NCBI RefSeq assembly: GCF_037975245.1
Contig: NC_092568.1
Coordinates: 36,671,001-36,735,000 of the forward strand
Origin: Apostichopus japonicus
Taxonomy: Eukaryota; Echinodermata; Holothuroidea; Aspidochirotida; Stichopodidae
Length of the DNA stretch: 64,000 bases
Reading direction: 5' to 3'
Each line of letters starts with the position of its first letter. The stretch's first letter is position 1. The notes under the pieces were generated by a model. That model searched no databases and was not told the origin of the DNA. It saw nothing but the letters and a program-made list of their open reading frames with translations. This document shows positions 48,430 through 58,218 of this stretch, in pieces. Made by a program: the position numbers and the translations under genes.

Positions 48430-49235
48430 CAAAATATGGTCTTTTTATCTTCATATTTGTTGTGTAGAAGAACCACATTGAGTACAAGAAGCCCACTGTT
48501 TTTTGTGGAGATCATTTGGGTCACCAGATGTCAAATTGTGAAAACCTTTGTAAAAACGATATCTCAAGAAGGTGAGCTTGAACAGATGTCATATTTAATA
48601 TGTTTATGAACCACATTGAGTTCAAGAAGCCTATAGGTGTTGTAGGATATCAAAGGTCATTTGGGGGTCATCAGAGGATAAATTGTGAAAACCTTGTAAA
48701 TATGATATCTCAATATTGGAAGCTTAGACAGATCTCTTACTTTGGTTGAAGGTGTATAACATTGAGTAAAAGAAGCCTATTGATTTTGGTGGAGGTCAAA
48801 GGTCATTTGGGGGAAACAGGTCCAATTGTGAAAGCCTTGTAAACATAGTACTGCAAGGAGGAAACCTTGGACAGAACTCATATTTGATTTGTAGATGCGC
48901 CATATCAAATTTAAGGAGCATAAATATTGCTTTTGGTGGAGGTCAAAGGTCATTTGAAGTCAACAAACGCCAAACATGTATTTCACTCGCCTTACCTGTC
49001 TCTCTACAGTAATGTACCTTCCTAAACATAATATCGCAAGAGAAGCTTGGACAGATCGCATATTGGTACCGTATGTAATAGTACCACATTGAGTACAAAA
49101 AGCCTAATGTTGTGGACGGAGGTCAATGGTCGTTTGAGTTTACCAGGGGTCAAATTGTAAAAAAAACATGTTGATGTGTCTATCACATTTAGTACAAAAC
49201 ATTTTGTTGAGGTCAATGGTCATTTCAGGGCAGCC
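48430..49235. repeat. ~146-bp satellite with DR1 motifs
   Basis: Degenerate tandem units share ACCACATTGAGTACAAGAAG, then GGTGGAGGTCAAAGGTCATT, then TCAAATTGTGAAAACC and GATATCTCAAGAAGG. The GTCATTT core falls at 48511, 48656, 48802 and 48949 (period about 146). It is then irregular at 49129 and 49219. Two units contain AGGTCAAAGGTCA exactly (48793-48805 and 48940-48952). Confidence 0.85.
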
Positions 49236-50048
49236 TGTGTCGTTGTGAATTTATTGTTTGTTACATCACACTGCTTTTCACTGTATTACTAATATCAAAT
49301 ATGTTGTACACCCTCCGTTTACATTATGTCGGATGCATGAAGAAAAGTGCACATGTTACATCATCGAAACCACGATGCATTTTTTGCATTCTGGTTTTCA
49401 TTTAGGAGCCAATGGCTACAATTTTTCCCTTCTGTACAGCACTGGTTATTAATGATGTTAACTTGGTGGGATAAACCAGATTGAACCTTAGTTTGTGGTT
49501 CTTTGGGTCGGGCAATTTTCGAGTCAAATCTCCTGGAAAAACAAGGACAATTGGTTTTATATAATGTATTTCATTATTCTACAAAATAATGCATGAAATA
49601 TGCCAAACGAACGGAGGATATCTAATATTTCAATGACGAAGTGCATTTTGATCTCTGTTAGCAGGTAGCATAAAGTAACAGATTCTATACGGGAGCTCTA
49701 AGCCATGCATGTATCATATGTATATGTATGTATGTGTGTTTGTACGTGTGTATGCTTGTATGTCCCCCTACACGTGACTACGTATTGACCCCTCCCCCTG
49801 CTTTATGAGGAAGCCAAGTTAACTGCGTTGTCTCTGTTCAAGTTTACGAATACGTTTATAGTGAGCGTGTGTTCATGTAATTGGTACATGCGAACTTGAC
49901 TGTTATATTCATACAGTACACGAGCCAGATAAGAAGGCGCAAAACCACGTGACAATTCCTACAATCAAAAACTGAGGGCTTCGATTAACAAATGTTTACC
50001 AATAATTGCCAAACAAAAACCTCACGGTCCGAAGTACTGCACCCACAC
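49236..50048. other. Intergenic, nothing recognised
   Basis: AT-rich, with a TATG/TGTG-rich stretch near 49712-49760. Confidence 0.5.
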
Positions 50049-50094
50049 CAGGTGCGTATCCAGGGGGGGCGTTGGGGGCGCGCGCCCCCCGGGT

Positions 50095-50218
50095 AAGAAA
50101 AAGAGGAGAGAAAAAAAAGAGAAGAAAAAAGGAAAAAAGAGGGGAAAAAAGAGGAGGAGGAGAGGAAGGAAAGGAAAAGAAAAAGAAAAAAAGAGAGAAA
50201 AGGGAGAAAAGGAGGGAG
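50095..50218. repeat. 124-base homopurine tract
   Basis: An unbroken run of A and G on the plus strand just inside the left end of the outer element. The Arg/Lys/Glu-rich frames across it (and their Phe/Ser/Leu-rich complements) are artefacts. Confidence 0.95.
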
Positions 50219-51730
50219 TAAAAGAAAAACGCGAAGACACCGGGAAGAGAAAGAGGAACAGTGACATCATTACAGCGCCGAAGGGTAGCCAGTGACGGAT
50301 CAATGATTTCGTAAAAGTGTGACTCACCCTACCCCTTACACCGACAACTCCAGTTTTTGACGTTTCCATTTTCCTCTCTCACTAATGATCTATATATATA
50401 CTATATATGGTCTATCATAACGCGTGTGTAGAATTGTGCTATGAAACCAACTGTGGCTGGTCTCGAACTCGACCGTGTCGTCGGGGAACATGACGCATTT
50501 TGGAATGGGGGCGACCGCCTGCCCCCCCCCATTCAGCATTTTTTTAAATGATATCACTAAGTAATTTCAAAATAGAAAGTGCTTAGAGGCAACTTACAAG
50601 GCCTGGGAAGTGTCATTTCCGGCGATCTGGGAGACATTTTCGGCCAAAATTTGCTTGTACGCTTCGCGCTAACAAATGGTCCTGGGTAGTGCCATTTCCA
50701 GCGATCTGGGAGGCATTTTCGGCCAAATTTTCTTGTACGCTTCGCGCCAACCTATGGTGGCGCTACGCTTAGATAATTTGCCTACAGGCTTCGCCCCTCC
50801 CTTGGCAAATTCCTCGCTACGCGCCTGTTCGAATTTGTAACGCAAACAGCAGATATCACATCATATCAGTGAGCATGAAAATGGCGTTCCAGGATGAAAA
50901 GCCTCAAAACTGTCCGACTTGCCTGAAAAAAATAACCAAAAATTTTCGCGAGCTTCGCGCGCATTCAACGTGTTCATGTCAATATCATAAGCAAGCATCG
51001 GTTATTACATCGCATGCCATCATGTACCGTACGGTCCGTTAAAATTGCGCAGTACACCGCGGGATGCTAATGTAAACAACGACATGTCTCATGTAGATGT
51101 ATAAAAAGCATGGAGGTTCAATTATGTCAAAACTCTCTTTTACATTAGTAATGGCGAATAAGGGGCTGCACCCCCGCCGCGCAGTGGCGGAGCGTCCATA
51201 CGGTCAGGGGGCGGGTGCCCCCCTGACGGACTCAAATGGACTGCTGGCGCCTTTTTCAGCTCTTTACCACTTTTTACTTATTCTAGATTATTGACTTTTT
51301 TATTGCGCTCTCATCTACTTATTGACATTTGTCACATTTTGTTGGTGTAATTTGGCGATGACACCTTATTCTTCGTTTATCTGCATATTAGCCAGGCCCG
51401 GAAGCGAATTTTTTTTTCCCAAACAGGTTTGCAATTGTGTGTAAATAGTCGCTCATGATTGGTCGGAGAAGTTACTTCATCACAATGGAAACCTTCACTT
51501 CAAAATGTCTGCATCCATTCGTTGCAACGAAGATATACCCGTTCAAAATTACCCGAAGCTTTTCGTTAACTTGATATGTAGATGTGTTTGGAATTGGTTT
51601 AGACATATTGAGCACACTAGTATTGTATGATCTACTTTGATCGAAGATTTCTGTGAAGGCATTAATCGATAACTTCGTACAGGGGTACATAACACATGCG
51701 CTGTAGGCCTATATGTATTAAAACTGTGTA

Positions 51731-52755
51731 TAGTAAAGGCTTCATAATTGACGCACCCCCGTAATTGACGCACCTTCAGTTATTACTAGCAACGATAGAA
51801 CAGGCCACTTAAACTTTTTGCAGTCTAGCAGAATTAGAATTTGCTGACCAAATTGTGACACTTTTTAAGCTTTTAAAACCCTCCCCCTAGTTTTGCACGT
51901 TTTTTTGGGCATCTTACACCCTAAAAATAACCAACATTACCTCAATATGAAGACACTACTCTCTGGGACCTGACCTGTCTGAGCTTAGATGCTCAGAGCA
52001 TAGCAAACAACATCTAAAGTCAATGGATGTATACTAAGGCCTACACTACAGTTAGCTTATCGACGAATGTGTCAATTTAGGGGTATGAAAGAACTTCACA
52101 CGGCAGACATTTTGTGGTCAAATTCTGCTGAAGTGTACGGTGCATAAGCACAGAACCTTAAATATTTTGAGATCGTAACATTTCTGAGGAACTACACATA
52201 TGAAAAACACATACAGTTGAGCAAGGGCGGCGGAACCGGGGGGGCACAGGGGGCACGTGCCCCCCACTTTTCCTCAGGGTTAAAAATGTGCTCTTTTTCT
52301 ACATAAAAATTGAGGTGTCTCAAGTTAGCAAGAGGCCAGGGAACCGGAATGAACACTCGGGAAGGGCCGTTTCTGGCCATCTGAGGGGTTTGTAAAACCA
52401 AAAATTTTCTTGTACGCTCCGCACCAACCGATGGTGGCGCTCGGCTCAGATAGTCGTGCATACAACTTTGGATATTGCAGAGCTAGTATGCATATTTTCT
52501 ATGAAAGGGGTGGGGGGGGGGGCGTTGATGGAGTGATGTGTATACGCAAAAAAGATAATATAATAAGAGTTATAAAGGGTACTAAATATAAGTCTACATC
52601 AGTCCAATCGAATTTCTGCAAAGTGCCCTTTGATGTCGGTGCCCCCCAGATTAAAAGTGCTTCCGCCGCCCTTGCAGTTGAGTGATTTGGATTTTTCCTT
52701 GATAGACATCGTTGATCAAATCCTTAAGTGCGTCAATTATGAGCCCACCATGCTA
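51731..52755. mobile_element. ATAATTGACGCAC element, copy B (interrupted)
   Basis: The same family as 27126-27703 in inverse orientation. It starts TAGTAAAGGCTTCATAATTG and ends CAATTATGAGCCCACCATGC. Without the nested element and its duplication it is about 564 bp, close to the 578 bp of copy A. An extra GTAATTGACGCACC lies next to the left end, a local duplication of the inner terminal repeat. Confidence 0.8.
52222..52674. mobile_element. hAT-like element with 8-bp duplication, innermost
   Basis: A 453-bp element with ends CAAGGGCGGCGGAAC and, other strand, CAAGGGCGGCGGAAGC. The perfect duplication CAGTTGAG is at 52214-52221 and 52675-52682. Copy A of the host family has a single TCAACTG at about 27197-27203 (other strand CAGTTGAGTGATTTG), so the empty site is known. 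It carries the module TTTTCTTGTACGCTCCGC..ACCGATGGTGGCGCTC that also occurs in the outer elements. Confidence 0.9.
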
Positions 52756-53311
52756 CACAGTGCAGTGACGGAAATATATCATATTGTACACTATACTGTT
52801 TTGCGTATATTCGTTCAAGACTGTACTCGCGTCGTGAAGTTGATTTTGGTGTAGGCCTACCCTTTCCACGAAACGAATTCTGATTTTAACAGAACGGCTG
52901 ACGAATCTTGAATGACGTAAACACGAACCCGATAGAATGTAGCGTATGTATCATAAGTAAGGTCAACATGTTATCCAAGCATTAAAAGTAAAGTTAGGGC
53001 GTTTGCAGGGAAATCGCGTAACAAGACTTTATTAAGTGTCAGTGTGTAACTCAGTGTATGCCTTCGATCTTCCAAGCGATTGTCATTATTGATGCTGACG
53101 TCACGAGCAATCTGATTGGCTGAAAACTCCGTAATTGCAAACCTGTTTGGGAAAAAAAAATTCGCGGCCCGGAAAGGGTCATTTCCGGCGATCTAGGGAG
53201 TATCTTGACTCAAAAAATTTCTGTACGCTACGCGCCAACCAGTGGTGGCGCTCCGCTTAGATAGTGTCGAAAGCGCCCCTACAGACCATTCTCGCCACTC
53301 CTGACCAATAC

Positions 53312-55509
53312 CAGGTGCGTATCCAGGGGGGGGGGCGTTGGGGGCGCGCGCCCCCCGGGTAAGAAAAAGAGGAGAGAAAAAAAAAGAGAAGAAAAAAGGA
53401 AAAAAGAGGGGGAAAAAAGAGGAGGAAGAGAGGAAGGAAGGGAAAAGAAAAAGAAGAAAGAGAGAAGAAGGAGAAAAGGAGGGAGTAAAAGAAAAACGCG
53501 AAGACACCGGGAAGAGAAAGAGGAACAGTGACATCATTACAGCGCTGAAGGGTAGCCAGTGACGGATCAATGATTTCGTAAAAGTGTGCCTCACCCTACC
53601 CATTACACCGAAAACTCCATTTTTTTGACGTTTCCATTTTCCTCTCTCACTAATGATCTATATATATACTATATATGGTCTATTATAACGCGTGTGTAGA
53701 ATTGTGCTATAAAACCAACTGTGGCTGGTCTCGAACTCTACCGTGTCGTCGGGGAACATGACGCATTTTGGGATGGGGGCGACCGCCCCCCCATTCAGCA
53801 TTTTTTTAAATGATATCGCTAAGTAATTTCAAAATAGAAAGTGCTTAGATGCAACTTACAAGGCCTGGGAAGTGTCATTTCCGGCGATCTGGGAGACATT
53901 TTCGGCCAAAATTTGCTTGTACGCTTCGCGCTAACAAATGGTCCTGGGTAGTGCCATTTCCAGCGATCTGGGAGGCATTTTCGGCCAAAATTTTCTTGTA
54001 CGCTTCGCGCCAACCTATGGTGGCGCTACGCTTAGATAATTTGCCTACAGGCTTCGCCCCTCCCTTGGCAAATTCCTCGCTACGCGCCTGTTCGAATTTG
54101 TAACGCAAACAGCAGATATCACATCATATCAGTGAGCATGAAAATGGCGTTCCAGGATGAAAAGCCTCAAAACTGTCCGACTTGCCTGAAAAAATAACCA
54201 AAAATTTTCGCGAGCTTCGCGCGCGTTCAACGTGTTCATGTCAATATCATATAAGCAAGCATCGGTTATTACATCGCATGCCATCACGTACAGTACCGTC
54301 CGTTCAAATTGCGCAGTATACCGCGGGATGCTAATGTAAACAACGACATGTCTCATGTAGATGTATAAAAAGCATGGAGGTCCAATTATGTCAAAACTCT
54401 CTTTTACATTAGTAATGGCGAATAAGGGGCTGCACCCCCGCCGCGCAGTGGCGGAGCGTCCATACGGTCAGGGGGCGGATGCGCCCCCTGACGGACTCAA
54501 ATGGACTGCTGGCGCCTTTTTCAGCTCTTTACCACTTTTTACTTATTAGCGATTATTGACTTTTTTATTGCGCTCTCATCTACTTATTGACATTTCTCAC
54601 ATTTTCTTGGTGTAATTTGGCGATGACACCCTATTCTTCGTTTATCTGCAAATTAGCCAGGCCCTGAAAGGGTCATTTCCGGCGATCTAGGGAGTATCTT
54701 TACTCAAAATTTGTCTGTGCGCTACGCGCCAACCAGTGGTGGCGCTCCGCTTAGATAGTGTCGAAAGCCCCCCTACAGACCATTCTCGCCCCTCCTGACC
54801 AATACCCCTAGCTCCGCCACTGCCGCCGCGCCTCCTACGCCTATGTGTGTAGTGTTCGGTTGAAGGAAATATCTGCTATTTTTTCATTTCCTTCAACCAA
54901 GTTTTATAATAGCCGTTATAAGAGGTTTAATATTTCTACACCAATAAATTAACTGTGTCTGAATTTTAGAAAATTTCTGACCAACATTCTGCATCACACT
55001 TCCCTCTACTCGTGCAATTTTGACCGGTCTGTTAGGGGTTGAAGGTAGTTTTTCTATATTGGTTGTCCATAGATGAAATTTTGCACAACATTATGGGTAT
55101 GTTTTGAAGTGAGTTTATTCACGAGAAATGTGAATTTTCAAATTCTGGACAAATTTGGGGCTTAAAACCTTGAAAAGTGGGGCTGACGGGTATTGTGGGC
55201 CGCGACGTAGAATCACCTACAAAAGCAAAGACCCACAGGACATGCGATCAGGTCGAACATGACGTGTGCCGGGTTTACAATTTTCAAAAAGGTTATGGAT
55301 GGAAAAAAAACTATTAGGAAATACTTGGTTCTCAGGCCAAAAGTGTACATCTGGTTGGTCATTTCAAGCCCGAGAAGTGCCGTTTCCGGTGATCTGGGGG
55401 GGTATCAAAACCAGAAATTTTCTTGTACGCTGCGCGCCAACCGATGGTGGCGCTCCGCTTAGATAGTAATTCGCGCCCCCCGGGTTAGAAAATCCTGGAT
55501 ACGCGCCTG
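53312..55509. mobile_element. Inner CAGGTGCGTATCC element (self-insertion)
   Basis: A full-length 2198-bp copy of the outer element's family, inserted in the outer copy. Flanks are AATAC on both sides (53307-53311 and 55510-55514). The inner copy has the intact target (GACCAATACCCCTAG near 54797-54811), so the insertion point can be read. Both copies are close to identical over 2.2 kb, with small indels, meaning recent amplification. Non-coding. Confidence 0.88.
53361..53485. repeat. 125-base homopurine tract
   Basis: The counterpart, in the inner copy, of the tract at 50095-50218, with indels in the A runs. Confidence 0.95.
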
Positions 55510-56286
55510 AATACCCCTAGCTCCGCCATTGCCGCCGCGCCTCCTACGCCTATGTGTGTAGTGTTCGGTTGAAGGAAATATCTGCTATTTTTTGCATTTC
55601 CTTCAACCAAGTTTTATAATAGCCGTTATAACAGGTTTTAATATTTGTACATCAATAAATAAACTGTGTCTGAATTTTAGAAAATTTCTGACCAACATTC
55701 TGCATTACACTTCCCTCTACTCGTGCAATTTTGACCGGTCTGTTAGGGGTTGAAGGAAGTTTTTCTATATTGGTTGTCCATAGATGAAATTTTGTACAAC
55801 ATTATGGGTATGTTTTCAAGTGAGTTTATTCACGAGAAATGTGAATTTTCAAATTCTGAACAAATATGGGGCTTAAATTAAAACCTTGAAAAGTGGGGCT
55901 GACGGGTATTGTGGGCCGCGACGTAGAATCACCTACAAAAGCAAAGACCCACAGGAGATACGATCAGGTCGAACATGATGTGTGCCGGGTTGACAATCTT
56001 CAAAAAGGTTATGGATGGAAAAAAAAACTATTAGGAAATACTTGGTTCTCAGGCAAAAAGTGTACATCTTGTTGGTCATTTCAAGCCCGAGAAGTGCCGT
56101 TTCCGGTGATCTGGGGGGTTTCAAAACAAGAAATTTTCTTGTACGCTGCGCGCCAACCGATGGTGGCGCTCCACTTAGATGGTAATTCGCGCCCCCCGGG
56201 TTAGAAAATCCTGGATACGCGCCTGGTAAGAAGATGCTGAAACATGATTTTGTTTTATATTACCTTGCCCAGAGCAGTTAACAGTA

Positions 56287-56480
56287 ACCGGTGCTGTGGC
56301 CGAGTGGATAATGGCAGTGGCATTAGAATCAATGAGACTTAGCAATCGGGAGATTCCGGGTTCGATACCCGGCCGGGTCATAGTAAGGTTGGTTTTTCAT
56401 CCAAGAGCAATCTACGGTTTTCCCATCTGAAATGACTGTCTAAAAATTGAAACGATTCCAAATTTGAGTTAAAATGTTCA
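56287..56480 (+). mobile_element. tRNA-derived SINE, long-variable-arm type
   Basis: GCTGTGGCCGAGTGGATAAT is an A-box/D-arm of the Leu/Ser tRNA type. CCGGG/TTCGATA/CCCGG is a perfect T arm about 60 bases later, leaving room for a long variable arm. The acceptor stem pairs badly, and the tRNA part runs on into a body with TTTTTCATCCAAGAGCAATC and TTCCCATCTGAAATGAC. A SINE rather than a working tRNA. The 3' boundary is uncertain. Confidence 0.6.
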
Positions 56481-58218
56481 ATTGGAAGCCACCAAACGTG
56501 TAATTTGTAATCCATAGGCCCTTGCGGGTTTCTCCCAGCAGATCAGAGAACTGACAAATTGGAGTAGTTTCCAGATTTTATGTGCCTTAAGCAACATAAA
56601 ATTTTCAGGGTATTAGAGATTTTCTTAGCTATCCACTTTGGCATAATTATTGGTTATCACATTCTAATCCAACCCATAATTCTCAACGTTGACAATCAAT
56701 GAGTCCTCTACAGGGCAGTTAAACAAGTTTTAAACGAGTGGAAAGTTGACACTTTATTCTTACAAGCCATAGCATTGGCTGGCAAAGGTTGTCTCTGGCT
56801 GATCTGATTGGATACTAATAGAGTGCTACTGTTGTACTCAAGTTACCCAAGGGAGACAAAAATTCTACCTCTAGAATGCCCCCCCTGACTGTATGGACGC
56901 TCCGCCATTGCCTCTCCTTCCATTGTCAATAGGATGTTTGCACTCTTAACTCAAGTTGCCTGTGTCTCTTTTTGGGGTATAATATTTAGCAGGAAGCAGA
57001 CAAACAATACTACAAACACAAAAACATTACAAAGACAATTAAAGTGTATTTAAACCGGTCTGTATTTTTATGCACAAGATATGTATGCAAGACACATATA
57101 CACAATTACTGCTACTGTCAATAATAGCACTGACTGTTATTTACAAATCTTCATTTTTATATTTCAATCACAGAGGGTAATCAGAGAATAGATTTAGATC
57201 ATGTACCCTAACAACCACGACAAATTCAAATGGTGCATTACGTGCACATCTTTAATTTCATTTTGCCATAAGAGTCTTGTGTTCAAATGTGAAATGGGTT
57301 ACAGATACTATCTTCCAGCCACACTGTCATCTAATAGAAAACAAACTAACAAAATGGGGATGATCCTGCAACTAAGCAGTGCAATAACGAAAAGAAAAAG
57401 AAGGAACAAAGTATTCAATGTCATGCATATATTAGGCATTACTTAAAACTTTCTTTTCTTAGAATCAAAAGTATGCAGTCCCAAAAACAAAACAAAAAAC
57501 AAAAAAAAATGGTCATATAATGGAAAAGTTATAAATTTCTTCCTGACTTGTTAACTTAAACCTCAGAAAAAATAGAAATAAAAGAACTTAACTTTTTTTT
57601 TGGTCCACAGGTAAATTGTTTGATAACAGACCACAATTAATATAAAGAGTAGGATTCCTGCTTAGCAATGCCTAGCTTGGTATGCCTGCCCACATCCATT
57701 TATGCAGGCCAAAACTTTTGGGCTATTTACTGGCTCAATGCCAGTGGAATTTGCAGAGGGACAAAAAAGAAAGAAAGAAAGGAACAAAAAAAGGGCACTT
57801 GTCTTTTTCTGCCAGAAGACATTAAGAACCTAAACATATTAATTTATGGGTTAAAAATCAGCGTAACTTCCGCACCCATCACACGCACTGTAATACTATT
57901 GATGATCAGCAAATATTATTGGGCTGTTCCCACAAGCCTTGACAGTAACTGATGTATGCTGTCATTCAGGAAAATGCAGGTGGCAACTACAGTTTTTTTT
58001 AGCCAGTGGTGAAAATTGTGGAATTCCAGTAATGTAAACCTTTCAAAACACGAGTGAACATAACCTATATAAAGGTTGAGGTGAGGGAAGGACTGAGAGA
58101 GTGATAGCGGGTAGCACTCTGAATACAAAATACCAGGAAACAAAACAGGCCCAACATCGTAAGTTACATCAACAGATGTTCCGTAAGTTGGATCATCTGA
58201 TATTTCCACTCACGAGCC
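56481..58218. other. Intergenic and probable 3' UTR of the zinc-finger gene
   Basis: An isolated hAT-like end (CTGTATGGACGCTCCGCCATTG type) lies at about 56876-56912 and matches the one inside the nest at 51181-51205. Otherwise AT-rich without genes. Confidence 0.45.

Larger units (their letters stand above)
51404..53165. mobile_element. Mutator-like element with 9-bp duplication
   Basis: Terminal repeats GCGAATTTTTTTTTCCCAAA..CAGGTTTGCAATT are mirrored at the right end (AATTGCAAACCTG..TTCGC). Flanks are GGCCCGGAA at both sides (51395-51403 and 53166-53174), a perfect 9-bp duplication. The uninterrupted paralog at about 54660 reads AGGCCCTGAAAGGG and is the empty site. Length is 1762 bp including the nested elements, about 735 bp without. 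Long terminal repeats plus 9 bp fit the Mutator superfamily. No transposase. Confidence 0.85.
50049..56225. mobile_element. Outer CAGGTGCGTATCC element (host of the nest)
   Basis: Ends are CAGGTGCGTATCCAGG at 50049 and CCTGGATACGCGCCTG at 56210-56225. Removing the two insertions leaves 50049-51403, 53175-53311 and 55515-56225, about 2203 bp. That matches the inner copy at 53312-55509 almost base for base. Contents in order: a GC-rich end, a homopurine tract, repeated modules (TCATTTCCGGCGATCTGGGAG and CGCCAACC.ATGGTGGCGCT), an old hAT-like end (CAGTGGCGGAGCGTCCATAC) and a GGTTGAAGGAAAT hairpin. There is no transposase, so it is non-autonomous. No matching target duplication was seen at the outermost flanks (ACCCACAC against GTAAGAAG). 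Confidence 0.8.

Noticed and set aside
37587-49235. CRISPR-like arrays
   Set aside because: The short repeats here are inverted-arm minisatellites and a eukaryotic satellite; spacers are not unique and no cas genes exist in this eukaryotic sequence.
50006-53603. Arg/Lys/Glu-rich and Phe/Ser/Leu-rich open frames
   Set aside because: They are translations of the homopurine tracts inside the 2.2-kb elements, with no splice support or conserved domain.
56290-56380. Functional Leu/Ser tRNA gene
   Set aside because: The acceptor stem does not pair and the sequence continues into a repeat body.
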